NCBI GenBank assembly: GCA_963825625.1
Contig: CAWGUF010000016.1
Coordinates: 310,001 to 374,000, forward strand
Direction: 5' to 3'
Source: CAMDPA01 sp963825625
Lineage (GTDB): Bacteria; Pseudomonadota; Alphaproteobacteria; Rhizobiales; Hyphomicrobiaceae
Length of the DNA stretch: 64,000 nt
Shown here: positions 1-9,272 of the stretch, piece after piece
Layout: every line of letters starts with the position of its first letter
Numbering within the stretch: the first letter of the stretch is position 1
Notes under the pieces: generated by a model
What the model saw: the letters and a program-made list of their open reading frames with translations, nothing else
Database searches by the model: none
What the model was told of the DNA's origin: nothing
Made by a program: the position numbers and the translations under genes

Positions 1-581
1 CGATCCGAATGGTGAATCAGACCGGGAGGTGGTTGCCGCAGGTTGATCGCGCGCTGTAGCGCCGCCAGCGCCAAGCCTCTTTTCATCCGATCGCTCAGCT
101 GCCAGCCGACGATCCGCCGCGAAAACAGATCCACGACGATCGCCAGGTACAGCCAGCCCTCGGCCGTCCACACGTACGAGATGTCGACGCCCCATTTCTG
201 ATCAGGCGCCGTGGCGGTGAAATCTTGATCGAGCACATTCGCGGCGACAGGCCCGCCATGGTCGCTGTCGGTGGTTTTCCTGAACCGCGTCTTTTGTCGG
301 GCTTTCAAGCCGTTTTCGCGCATCAGGCGCGCCACCCTGTGTCGCCCAATCGCCAAGCCTGATTCCGTCAACTCGGCATGCATGCGCCGCGAGCCGTAGG
401 TCTCGTTCGACGTCGCAAACGCCGCACGAACGTGCGCCAGCATGACCATGTCGTCGCACTGGCGCGCGCTCGCAGGTCGACTTTTCCACGCATAGAACCC
501 ACTGACGCTGACCCCCAGCACCGCACACGCCGTCTCGATCGGGATCTCGGCCTTCTTTGCATCGATCAACGCAAACCTCAT
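1..581 (-). CDS. IS3-family transposase OrfB (DDE integrase), partial
   Basis: This is the catalytic half of the transposase. The protein starts MRFALIDAKKAEIP at 581 and shows the IS3 OrfB order: an HTH_21-type segment (ETYGSRRMHAEL), then the integrase core with the first catalytic Asp in QKWGVDISYV and the next conserved Asp in LAIVVDLFSRR. The reading frame is open to the window edge, ending in HHSDR, so the third acidic residue is not visible. The start overlaps the orfA stop (ATGA), which in this family allows a programmed -1 frameshift to make OrfAB. Confidence 0.85.
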   Translation of the reverse strand, partial: MRFALIDAKKAEIPIETACAVLGVSVSGFYAWKSRPASARQCDDMVMLAHVRAAFATSNETYGSRRMHAELTESGLAIGRHRVARLMRENGLKARQKTRFRKTTDSDHGGPVAANVLDQDFTATAPDQKWGVDISYVWTAEGWLYLAIVVDLFSRRIVGWQLSDRMKRGLALAALQRAINLRQPPPGLIHHSD

Positions 582-878
582 CGACTTGTCTCCTTGGCAA
601 AGAAGGCCGTCGCTTTTTTTAGGAGATCTCTTTCAGCGCGCAGAAGCTCGTTTTCGCGCCGCAGTCGCAACAGTTCCTTCTCCACGTCCGTCGTGCGGTC
701 CAGACATGAGCTCTGCACGAGCAAGCTTGCGCTTCCAGGTGCCCAACGAGGAAACGCCGACACCCAGATCATCGGCGACCTCTTTGATCGTCCGGCCACT
801 CGTCGCAAGAAGTCGAACCGCCTCCTGCCGGAACGCGTCATCGATCACGCGCCCCTTGTCTGTCTTCATCTTGCCCAT
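578..878 (-). pseudogene. IS3-family transposase OrfA, frameshifted
   Basis: OrfA is the helix-turn-helix DNA-binding part of the transposase. From the ATG at 878, preceded by an AGGGGAG ribosome site, it reads DDAFRQEAVRLLATSGRTIK, a standard HTH_8-type N-terminus. It ends in the leucine-zipper-like segment VEKELLRLRRENELLRAERD and FAKETSR at 578. The two parts are in different frames. Removing one base of the CC at 688-689 restores a continuous reading through SGPHDDVEKEL, the usual family sequence. The break is either inactivation or a sequencing error. Confidence 0.8.
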
Positions 879-1064
879 GAGTGCTCCCCTGATTCGAAAA
901 ATCTATCAGAAAAGCCCTCCACTTTTTCCGGGGAAGTCCAGTTCGATGCCCTCGGCATCATAGTCGTGGACTGCGTCAACGACGGATCACCCGTGCGACT
1001 GCACACGGCTACGCCATCGCCGCAAGCCCAGGACAACTATCATTACGCTACGCTGATCAACCGA

Positions 1065-1493
1065 CTACAGGTTCTTTACGACACGCGGTTCGCGCAGATT
1101 TGAGAGGCGCGACCCGACCATTCGTGCGTCGACCGATTGGCATTCCCACACGAGCACCACGCGATAGCCGAGCTTTCTCAATGCTATGATTTTCTTTGCG
1201 TCGCGTCGTCTATTCGCTTCGAATTTCTCGACCCAGAATTCGTGGTTCCTCGTGGGAACAGTCGCGCGCCTGCATCCCGTGTGGTGATGCCAATAGCAGC
1301 CGTTAACGAAGATGGCCCAGTGCTTCGACTTGTTCGCCAAGTCGGGCGAGCCGGGCAGCGATCGCGCGTTGCGCCTGTAGGATAGACCGAGAGAACGGCA
1401 GGCTTCGGCGACAGCGTCCTCTGCGGCAGTTCCCGATCGGCGCACTCGCTTCATGAGTGCACTGCGACCCGGGTCTGTCTTCAAACTCGGCAT
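1065..1493 (-). CDS. vsr: Very short patch repair endonuclease Vsr
   Basis: Vsr nicks DNA 5' to the T of T:G mismatches that arise when 5-methylcytosine deaminates, starting very short patch repair. The 142-residue protein has the family layout: MKRVRRSGTAAEDAV near the N-terminus, the catalytic Asp in PGSPDLA, the zinc/metal region IFVNGCYWHHHTGC, and HEFWVEKFEANRRRD followed by the VLVWEC strand. It starts three bases after the stop of the cytosine methyltransferase gene, so the two are almost certainly co-transcribed. This matches the known pairing of Vsr with m5C methylation. Confidence 0.93.
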   Translation of the reverse strand: MPSLKTDPGRSALMKRVRRSGTAAEDAVAEACRSLGLSYRRNARSLPGSPDLANKSKHWAIFVNGCYWHHHTGCRRATVPTRNHEFWVEKFEANRRRDAKKIIALRKLGYRVVLVWECQSVDARMVGSRLSNLREPRVVKNL

Positions 1494-1496
1494 GGA

Positions 1497-2693
1497 CTAC
1501 TCAGCGGCGACTAGGACCGGCGTGACAGGCTTGCGCTTCTTGTCCGGCATGAGCTTCACTGCCGTCGCCTCGACTTGTCGCATCGTCGTGAGATGGGCAC
1601 GTACGGCATCGAGGAAGCCTGGTACGAACCGTAAAGTGGATGCTTCCGCGCGAGATAGGAAGTCTGCCGAGCCTCGTACCGACAAGAGCGTACCTGGATG
1701 TTTTAGGAAATCATGCAAGTGGGGACGCTTTTTGTAGACTGGGAAATCACTAATCTCGACGACGTGGCGCTCTCTGCCATCGAACCGTGCCGCACGAGGG
1801 AACGAGCCGATCTTGGTGGGCCAAGGGCGATCACGTTCATCGTCGTAGGAGCCAGGTTTCTTCAATCTCTTTCCGAGCCATGCAGCGACGGGAACGGTGA
1901 CGGCGTTGCCGACGAGTGACCAGCGTGCCCGCTCGGGTGCACTCGCCGTCCAGTCCGAGGGAAATCCTTGCAGTCGCTCGGCGTCGCGGATGTCGGGCTT
2001 AATGACACGACCGTCCGGCATGAGGATCGCCGGGGGTGATGGAATACCGACTGTCGAGCCGTTCTTGAGCGTCGGCACGGCGTCGGGAGCCCAGCCGAGA
2101 CCTCGAGTGCCTTCGGTCCAATAGAAACCATGGGCATGGGTGGTCAGCTTCGTCTTCGGAGCCTTTGGTCTCGCCTCGTCGACGAACAGCACAGAAGCGG
2201 GATCCAGATCGGTACGGCTGGCGATGAAGAACACCCGCTCACGACGTTGCGGCAGGAAGCCGAGCGAGTTCACTGTACGATTGGCCCAACGATAGCCCCG
2301 TTCTTCGAAATCCTTGGTCAGTCGGTCCATGGCGGCGCCCTTGTCGAGCGACAGCATGAACGAGACGTTCTCCAGGACGACGACGGGAACCTTGCGATGG
2401 TCGAGCAGGCGAAAGACGTGGCCGACAAGCCCCGACTTGCGTCCGGTGATCCCTGCGGTCATGCCTGCCTGAGAGAGATCCTGACAGGGAAACCCAGCGG
2501 TGAGCAGTTCTGTCTTAGCTGGGAGCGACGTCAGGCGGGAAATATCGCGATGGTTGGTGACGAGTGGGAAACGGTCCGCCAGCACTGAGACCGCTGGGTC
2601 CCAGATTTCGCAGGTCAACATCGTTTCGTGGCCGGCCTCGTGAAGACCGAGCTCCAGTCCGCCGATTCCGGCGAACAGTGCAGCAACGCGCAT
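1497..2693 (-). CDS. DNA (cytosine-5-)-methyltransferase
   Basis: It transfers a methyl group from S-adenosylmethionine to C5 of cytosine in a specific DNA site. All key motifs are present in order: motif I FAGIGGLELG at the N-terminus, the catalytic motif IV GFPCQDLS, motif VI VVVLENV, motif VIII QRRERVFF, and motifs IX-X (DAERLQGFPSDW, LVGNAVTVPVA). The ATG at 2693 (MRVAALFAG) is preferred over the upstream in-frame start because AGGGGAGCC precedes it and motif I must lie at the N-terminus. About 100 residues follow motif X, an extra C-terminal segment. No cognate restriction gene is visible. The recognition site cannot be read from the sequence. Confidence 0.93.
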   Translation of the reverse strand: MRVAALFAGIGGLELGLHEAGHETMLTCEIWDPAVSVLADRFPLVTNHRDISRLTSLPAKTELLTAGFPCQDLSQAGMTAGITGRKSGLVGHVFRLLDHRKVPVVVLENVSFMLSLDKGAAMDRLTKDFEERGYRWANRTVNSLGFLPQRRERVFFIASRTDLDPASVLFVDEARPKAPKTKLTTHAHGFYWTEGTRGLGWAPDAVPTLKNGSTVGIPSPPAILMPDGRVIKPDIRDAERLQGFPSDWTASAPERARWSLVGNAVTVPVAAWLGKRLKKPGSYDDERDRPWPTKIGSFPRAARFDGRERHVVEISDFPVYKKRPHLHDFLKHPGTLLSVRGSADFLSRAEASTLRFVPGFLDAVRAHLTTMRQVEATAVKLMPDKKRKPVTPVLVAAE

Positions 2694-3181
2694 GATTCGG
2701 CTCCCCTTCGTGGTCAGGAACGATAAACGAGCACGACGCCGAACAAAAGCGGAACTTTTTAGAATCCACCTCTTTTCAAAAGGCAACTCGAATGGTCCGC
2801 TCTATAGTCCCAATGCCAGCGCCAAATTGGTCGCTTCGCTACCTGCCGCTACGGGCACTGTGGGTCATCCGCGCGCTCCGAACACCCTCCGACTTCGGCT
2901 GCACCACCCCCAGCTCCGGACATGATCGGCAGCCTGGGCTGCATCGTCAACGCCGCGCCGCCCAACAGCCGCTTCTGTATAACAGCGACTTTACCATTGG
3001 TAACACTGAGGATTCAGAGGCCGGAATTACCGGGCCTTGGCTGCCGCATCCGCATGGAGCAATGCGCCCTGGATGTAGCGGGAGAGAGTTGGAGCGGAGC
3101 CTTGGGCGGCTGCGCGGGCGGCGGAGGCAAGTTGGTTTTCTGCTGCGGGTGGCAGTTGGCCGAGGCGTTGGCGCCCGGCTC
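2694..3181. other. Gap of about 490 bases without an intact gene
   Basis: No gene with a plausible start and composition is visible here. On the minus strand, about 3037-3150, one frame reads ENQLASAARAAAQ and TLSRYIQGALL before a stop. That looks like the C-terminal tail of a coding sequence, but no family could be recognised and no upstream part remains. The stretch therefore looks like degenerate DNA between the methyltransferase and the remnant that follows. Confidence 0.4.
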
Positions 3182-3656
3182 GATTTTGAGCCGGATCTGA
3201 TATTCACACTGCGCGGCGTAGATGCTCAGGACATGATCGCCAAGGCCGGGGCACATCTGGCAACGCTTGCGCCGGTCACGGCGAGCGACAAGGTGCTTGC
3301 CGGCGAAGATATGTCCGCGTTGTTCGGCCTCGCTATGGCCGAGGAGGCCACGCCGGCCAAGGCTGCCGGACCGGCCGAAGCCGCCGCCAATATGAACTCG
3401 GACCACGCCGTGACATCGATCCCGCGCAAGGCCGTCGGACGACGCGCCGGCGTCAGGTCGGCGAAGTCGAAACAACGGCTTGTTCCCGAAAGGCGAAGCA
3501 GCAACGCAAACGAGAAGCCAACGCGGCAGCCGCAAGACAATTCCGCTCGGTCGGCCGGCAGCACGACGGCGAAGTCTTGCGCCCACCTCGAGGCGCTGAT
3601 CGGGGAGGCGACCGCCGATGCCTACTCGGAGGCCGAGCAGGCTGTCGGCTTCTACA
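3182..3656 (+). pseudogene. Remnant of a SWIM zinc-finger / CcbP-like calcium-binding protein
   Basis: The plus-strand frame from about 3182 reads FEPDLIFTLRGVDAQDMIA and DMSALFGLAMAEE, which resembles the region following the SWIM zinc finger in COG4279-type proteins. A low-complexity Ala/Pro/Lys/Arg linker follows, then HLEALIGEATADAYSEAEQA, which resembles the start of CcbP-type calcium-binding domains. The SWIM motif itself is missing upstream, and the calcium-binding domain stops after about 25 residues where the next gene's 3' end begins. It is a fragment lost at both ends. The family assignments are from recognition only and moderate. Confidence 0.45.
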
Positions 3657-4691
3657 CTACGGCGCCGTCGCTTTTGCCATGCGGTCGATCAGCTCCTTTG
3701 GCGAGGCATACATCTTGTCGACGAGTGCCTTGACAGTCGTGCCCTTGCGCGGGTTGAGCGACAGTTTGGCCTTGGTGGCCTCGGACACGAAGGCCGGGTC
3801 TGTCATGGTCTTGTCGAATGCGTCCACCAGCAGCTTCATGCGATCGGCCGGCGTGCCGGGCGGTGCGATGAACGGGCGCTGGAAGACCTGCTGGCTGACG
3901 ATCAATTCCATCACCGCCTTGTTCTCCGGCGGTACGAAATTCCAGATCGAGGGGAAGCCGGCCTTGGTCATTTCCGGATGCGGCTCCAGGCCAAGCTGGA
4001 CGAGGAAGTTCACTTCCTTTTTCGGGATCCAGTTCGGGCGGACCGCGTAATAGGTCGAGACGTCGACGCCGCACCAGCCGTCGGCCTCGCCACGTTCAAC
4101 CGCCAAGGCGATCGAGCCGGTCGACTTGTAGCCCGTGACCACCTTGAACTTGGTGCCGGTGAGCCGGTTCAACATGGTGGGATAGTCGTAGGTCGAGCCA
4201 CCTGGCGAGGTGGAGCCTATTACGGCCTCGTGCTTGCGGGCGTCCTCGAACGTCTTGACCTTCGATTTGAGCGAGGTCGAACACATGCGGGTGCCGCTGT
4301 CCACTGTGCCGATGTACTGCAATTCGCGCGGATCATAGCGGTATTTGCCCGGTGGCGCTGTGAGCGGGGCTGTCACTGCGCCGGGGAATACGATGGCAAT
4401 GACGGTGCCGTCCTTGGGGGCAATCTTGGCGATGTATTCCGCTGCCCGCGTGCTTCCTGCGCCTGGCATGTTCTGGACGACCATTACGGGCTTGCCCGGA
4501 ATGTGATTGACGATGTGACGGCCGACAGCACGGCCGTAGACGTCGTAGCCGGTGCCAGCGGCAGATCCGACGACCAGCGTCAGGTTCTTGCCGGCGTAGA
4601 AATCCGCCGCGCCGGCCGGAGCCGCGGCTGCCAATGCCGTTGCGGCCAGTACGATGCATGGGATGGAGGTGGCAGGTGTGAATAAGCCCAT
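3657..4691 (-). CDS. Bug/TctC-family periplasmic solute-binding protein
   Basis: This is a binding protein of the tripartite tricarboxylate transporter type, which captures carboxylates in the periplasm. An N-terminal signal sequence (hydrophobic stretch ending AAAAPAGAADF) is followed by the family opening LTLVVGSAAGTGYDVYGR and the QNMPGAGSTRAAEYI loop. The ATG at 4691 (MGLFT) is preferred over the one six bases upstream because it is correctly spaced from GGGAG. No TctA or TctB membrane gene is in the window, so it is an orphan that must use a partner elsewhere. It shares the minus strand with the dioxygenase upstream, 121 bases away, and may be co-transcribed. The ligand is unknown. Confidence 0.85.
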   Translation of the reverse strand: MGLFTPATSIPCIVLAATALAAAAPAGAADFYAGKNLTLVVGSAAGTGYDVYGRAVGRHIVNHIPGKPVMVVQNMPGAGSTRAAEYIAKIAPKDGTVIAIVFPGAVTAPLTAPPGKYRYDPRELQYIGTVDSGTRMCSTSLKSKVKTFEDARKHEAVIGSTSPGGSTYDYPTMLNRLTGTKFKVVTGYKSTGSIALAVERGEADGWCGVDVSTYYAVRPNWIPKKEVNFLVQLGLEPHPEMTKAGFPSIWNFVPPENKAVMELIVSQQVFQRPFIAPPGTPADRMKLLVDAFDKTMTDPAFVSEATKAKLSLNPRKGTTVKALVDKMYASPKELIDRMAKATAP

Positions 4692-4812
4692 CGGCATCTC
4701 CCTGTTGCATGCGGCGTTGTGATGAGCGTCGCTGCGTCTGGCCGCACGGTAGTTTGCCCCAGGGCGGTGCCTTAGTCACCCGGAATTAGTGCGGTGGAGC
4801 TGGTGATGCCGG

Positions 4813-5904
4813 CTATTCGGCGTCGAGCGGTGTCTTCAGCACCGTATCGGGCAGCATGACCCCGCCGGCAGGGCGCTTGGCCTTCATGTGCGGACCATAG
4901 CGGTTCCACATGGCGGCCGGCAAGGGACGGCCTCCGGGAGTTGCGAGCCACAGTCTGAGCAGATGGCGCTTCTTGTCCGGCTCGTCATAGTCGACGAATT
5001 CGGTGCGCGAGTGGACGGTGACGTGGTTGTGCAGGAACTGGATGTCGCCGGGCCGGAAGTCCATGTGGTAGCAGAGATCACGGGCCATCTGCGAGAACGT
5101 GTCGAGTGCTTCCAGCAACAGCGGCGAATGGCGAGGCAACTCATCGAAGCGTTGGGCCGACCGGATATAGCCGCCCTGCCAGTTGATCGTCAGATAGCCG
5201 GCCTCGAAATTGAAAACGGGCAGCAGGTAATACGGCTCTGCCCCTTCCGGCACCTCGCCACGGCGGTCGCGGTAGATCGGTTTTGCCAGCTCGGCGACGA
5301 GGTCGGGCCGCGTACGCAGCATCTCATTGTAGATCGTGATGGTGCTGACGACCGTGCTTTCGCCGCCGGATTTCGACGGATGCAGGCACAAAAGTCCGAC
5401 GACATCACATGCATCGGAATGGAACGGCAGCTTATCGTGGGTGTGGTAGCCGCGGTTGGATGGATTGGCGAAGGAGGTGTTGCCCAGGTCCTTGACGTGG
5501 CCGAGGAGATGGCCCTTGCCGTTCTGTGATACTGGCTCGCCGACATGGGTGCCGATGCCCCAGTAGGCGATAGCGCTTTGCAGGCGTGTGTAGCGTGCGA
5601 CCGGTACACCGCGGATGAGGGAGAGGCCGCGACCGTCGATGATCTCTTCCTTCACTCTGCCAAGGGTTGAGCCGAGTACCGGGAGCTCGAAGTCGGCCTT
5701 GGTGACCTGGGCGAGATCCAGCCCGTTGCCCTCGATTGTCGCGACGGCGCGGTCGAGATCGGTGATCTCGGCTGCTGTCAGCTCGTGAATCCAGGTTTTG
5801 TCTGAGGCAAGGTCGACCTTTGTCCAACCCGCAGGGTCGATGACGGGTTGAAGCGGAGTTGCAGGTTGCCGGTGGTGAATTGGGCTTGCGGAATGATCCT
5901 GCAT
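4813..5904 (-). CDS. TauD/TfdA-family Fe(II)/2-oxoglutarate dioxygenase
   Basis: A non-haem iron oxygenase of 363 residues, expected to hydroxylate a substrate while decarboxylating 2-oxoglutarate. The iron-binding facial triad is visible: HSDACD supplies the His-X-Asp pair, and the distal His is in FLHNHVTVHSRTEF. The Arg of RHLLRLWL fits the 2-oxoglutarate carboxylate contact. The long N-terminal part (DLARVT-like helix, ILRGVPVAR-like strand) is typical of this family rather than of TauD itself. AGGAGCC precedes the start. It is divergent from the Mo-enzyme operon across a 320-base gap and may serve the same catabolic island. The substrate is not predictable. Confidence 0.85.
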   Translation of the reverse strand: MQDHSASPIHHRQPATPLQPVIDPAGWTKVDLASDKTWIHELTAAEITDLDRAVATIEGNGLDLAQVTKADFELPVLGSTLGRVKEEIIDGRGLSLIRGVPVARYTRLQSAIAYWGIGTHVGEPVSQNGKGHLLGHVKDLGNTSFANPSNRGYHTHDKLPFHSDACDVVGLLCLHPSKSGGESTVVSTITIYNEMLRTRPDLVAELAKPIYRDRRGEVPEGAEPYYLLPVFNFEAGYLTINWQGGYIRSAQRFDELPRHSPLLLEALDTFSQMARDLCYHMDFRPGDIQFLHNHVTVHSRTEFVDYDEPDKKRHLLRLWLATPGGRPLPAAMWNRYGPHMKAKRPAGGVMLPDTVLKTPLDAE

Positions 5905-6224
5905 GGCGGGCTCCTAAGGGCGGCTCTGTAGCATGGGACTGCTTCATGTTTAGCGTCCCTCCGGCGGCAGGTCCACCTGGTGACGGCAACGTTTCGGCGG
6001 TGGCGATTGGGGCGACGGCGGCGAGGACTACCTTCTCGGAGGAAGGCACCGGGTAACCTGTTATTGGCATTGGGGTGGCGTAGGCTTGACCGCCCGCTTA
6101 TTTGCGGCTCAGTGTGCCGGCGAGAGGTGCTGCGGGAAAGCGGGCGAGGGCATGCCCTCGTGGCGTCCCCGCTTGCTGCGGAATTCGGTGCCTGGACATC
6201 CCGGCCAGAGATGCGAGGTCAGTC
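5905..6224. promoter_or_regulatory. Divergent intergenic region with a perfect 16-base palindrome
   Basis: This 320-base gap separates the divergent dioxygenase and Mo-enzyme genes and should hold both promoters. At 6144-6159 it contains the perfect palindrome CGAGGGCATGCCCTCG, nested in a larger possible hairpin (AGCGGG before, CCCCGCT after, ending about 6172). The hairpin lies about 65 bases upstream of the Mo-enzyme start, so it may be an operator or a leader structure. No clear -35/-10 pair could be assigned by eye. Confidence 0.4.
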
Positions 6225-9200
6225 ATGTCGATCGCTACCAGCAAATTCTCCACGGTGCTGTGGGGCTTGGCGCAACTATTGCAGATGCAAGTGCGGCGCT
6301 ATCCCGAATTTGCCGCGCGGGTCAAAGAGCGCAACCTGGTGTTCCAGCTCATCGCACGCGAGGAAGAGACCGGCCGCTGGTTCCGGTTTCATGAAGGACG
6401 GATCAGCTCTGGCAAGGGCAGGCATGGCAGTCCACAGGTCACGCTCGCATTCAAGAATGCCAAGCTGGGTGCCAAGCTGCTGACGCCGCCGATCAACTGG
6501 CTCGATCAGATCAATGCGCAGAAGGATTTCAAGCTGACGGTCGAGGGGCCGGAGGACCTGACGAACTGGGTGGCGCAGACGATCATGATGGCGCAGACGG
6601 CCGGCTACCAGATGGGCATCAAGCAGCCCGACGGCTCGATGCGATACTGCAATATGACGAACGGCGGGCCGGTGTTCGTCTATGTCAAGGACGGCAAGAT
6701 CGTTCGCATGACGCCGATCGATCTGGATGAAAAGGACGGGGCGTCCTGGACCATCAAGGCGCGGGGCATCGATCTGACGCCACCACGCAAGACGACGCTG
6801 GCTCCGCACGGGCAGAATGCCAAATCCATCGTGTATTCGCCGGACCGCCTGCTGCATCCGATGAAGCGGGTCGACTTCGATCCCAACGGCGCGCGCAATC
6901 CGCAGAACCGGGGCAAGTCCGGCTATGAGCGGATATCATGGGACGAGGCCCTCGATATCGTCGCGGGCGAGATCAAGCGGCAGAAGCGCGAGTATGGGCC
7001 CGGCTCCATCGCGGTGAGCCACGGTTCGCATCATACCTGGGGGAACATCGGCTACTATCTGTCAGCGCTGTTCCGCTTCTCCAATGCGATCGGCATGACA
7101 CGGGTGCACCACAATCCGGATTCGTGGGAGGGGTGGTATTGGGGTGCCGTGCACCATTGGGGCCATACGCTGCGGGTTGGGCAGTCTGAGACATACGGCA
7201 CGGTCGAGGACTGTCTGCAGAACGCGGAGATGGTCGTGTTCTGGTCCGCCGATCCGGAGACGACGTCGGGGTCATATGGCGCTCAGGAAGGCACAGTGCG
7301 CCGGCAATGGCTGAAGAATCCGAAACTCGGCATCAAGGTCGTTCACGTCGATCCGTTCTACAACTCCAGCGCACAGTTCCTGCCCGGCAAGTGGTTTGCG
7401 CCGAAGCCGACGACCTCCGTCGCCATGGCGATGGCGATTGCCTATGTGTGGATCAAGGAGGGCCTCTACGACAAGGAGTACGTGAGGACGCATACGGTCG
7501 GTTTCGATGCCTGGAAAGCCTATCTCACAGGGGACGAGGACGGCGTCGCGAAGACGCCTGAATGGCAAGAGAAGGAAACCGGCGTTCCCGCCCGGGAGGT
7601 GCGTGCACTTGCCCGCGAATGGGGACGCAAGCGAGTCTATCTGGCTCCAGGCGGGTGGGGCAACGGCCACGGTGGGGCCTGCCGCAACCAGACCGGCATC
7701 CAATGGGCGCGCGTGATGGTGTGCCTGGTGGCCATGCAGGGGCTCGGCAAGCCGGGCGTCAACATGGGCAATCTGCAGTGGGGGACGCCGGTCGATTTCA
7801 ATTTCTACTTCCCGGGGTATTCCGAAGGCGGAATGTCAGGCGACCTGGAGAACACGGCGCTGCCCGTGGAATTGCTGAACCGGATGCCGCAGTTGCCCTC
7901 GCTGTCCTCGAACGGCCAGCAGATCCCGCGGATCTGGATGCCGGAGGCGATCGCGGACGGCAAGGCGGAAGGGTATCGGTGGACCGGCAAGTCGATCGAG
8001 CACCAGTTCGGCAAGTTCGCCTATCCGGCCCCCGGTCATGCGCCTGTCCGTATGCTGTATAAGTACGGCGGCTCGATCCTGGGCACCATGAACAACACCA
8101 ACCGGCACGTACGCATGTACCAGTCGGAGAATCTGGAGTTCGTGGTCAACCAGTCGATCTGGTTCGAGGGCGAGGCGAAATTCGCCGACATCGTGTTTCC
8201 GGCGTGCACCAACTTCGAGCGCGTCGACATCTCGGAGTGGGCGGGGCTCGGCGGGTACGGGCATCACGGCCAGCAGCAATTGAACCACCGCGTCATCATT
8301 TTCCAGGCGCCGGCGATCAAGCCGCTGGGCGAGTCGAAATCGGACTATTGGATCTTCACGGAGGTCTGCAAGCGGCTGGGGCTGGCCAACTACTTCAACG
8401 AGGGCATCAACGAGATAGACTGGGTTAAGCGCCAGTTCGACGCCTCGGATCTGCCGGAAGCGATTTCGTGGCGGCAATTCATCAAGAAGGGCTACTACGT
8501 CGTGCCCGGCAGAGAAGGAGAAGCTGCGGGCGCCGGTCTCCTTCCGCTGGTTCTGGGAGAACCGCAAGAAGGACGTTCCGGAGGCACAGCCTCTGCCGTC
8601 CGATTACTCGGAAGAATTCCTGCGTGGGCTGCAGACGCAATCGGGCAAGCTCGAATTCGAGTGCAACAGCCTGAAGCGTTTCCAGGACCCGGAACGGCCG
8701 CCGATCGTGAAGTATGAGCCGACGGAGGAAGGGCCGCATGGCGGTGCGCTGTTCGCGACGTATCCGCTGCAGCTGCTGACGCCGCACTCCAAGTACAGCT
8801 TCCACACGCAGGGAGATGGCAAGGCATCGTTCCTCAACAACATCGCCGATCATCGTATGCTGATCGACGGCTACTACTACTGGATCGTCCGTCTGAACCC
8901 GGAGGATGCGAAGGCGCGCGGCATCAAGAAGGGTGATCTGGTCAAGGTTTACAACAACAGGGGTGCGGTCGTGTGCGCCGCGCTGCCGACGCGGCGGCTG
9001 CCGCGAGGCGTGTGCCATGGCTACGAATCCTCGGCGGTCTATGATCCGATGGGAGAGCCGGGTCGCAGCGTCGATCGTGGCGGGTGCCTCAACCTGCTGA
9101 CGCCCGAAAAGACGCAGACGAAGTCGACACACTCGCTGGCTGGTGCGAACAGCCTGGTCGAGGTGGTGTTGTGGGACGGCAAGACGGAGCACGTCTCGGA

Positions 9201-9264
9201 GGTCTTTCAACAGGCCGAGCGCCGCGAGAAGCTGAAGTCAGCACACCTCGTGCCGGCGAAGTAG
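6225..9264 (+). CDS. Pyrogallol transhydroxylase/resorcinol hydroxylase-type Mo enzyme, large subunit (frameshifted)
   Basis: This is the molybdopterin-binding catalytic subunit of a DMSO-reductase-superfamily enzyme, about 1,012 residues once restored. Residues 1 to about 130 look like an SCP2-type lipid-binding domain (VTLAFKNAKLGAKLL, DFKLTVEGPEDL). The Mo domain begins at RYCNMTNGGPVF with only one cysteine, so the usual N-terminal [4Fe-4S] cluster is absent, as in the Pelobacter transhydroxylase. GSHHTWGN and HHNPDSWEGW supply a His, Asp and Ser spaced like the His144-Asp174-Ser175 set of that enzyme. The ATG at 6225 follows GCGAGGTC. One extra C in the CCC at 8505-8507 splits the gene; deleting it gives a continuous reading (VPAEKEKLRAPVSFRWFW) to the stop at 9264. 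The small subunit follows by 8 bases. Confidence 0.8.
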
Positions 9265-9272
9265 GAGTGCCC

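Larger units (their letters stand above)
1..940 (-). mobile_element. IS3-family insertion sequence, cut by the window edge
   Basis: The element carries overlapping orfA and orfB on the minus strand, as in the IS3 family. The visible end is probably at position 940: the minus strand there begins TGGACTTCCCCGG, a TG-initiated terminus typical of IS3 inverted repeats, about 60 bases before the orfA start. The other end and its matching repeat lie outside the window, so the exact repeat and any target duplication cannot be seen. It sits beside a methyltransferase/Vsr pair and a gene remnant, marking this end as accessory DNA. Confidence 0.85.

Noticed and set aside
3618..4685. A 355-codon plus-strand open frame opposite the Bug-type binding protein
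   Set aside because: Its product is rich in Arg, His and Gly without any motif, while the opposite strand encodes a complete family protein with a signal peptide.
8505..8507. Programmed frameshift in the Mo large subunit
   Set aside because: The site lacks a slippery heptamer and downstream pseudoknot that I can see, and five other genes carry the same kind of single extra base, so an artefact is simpler.
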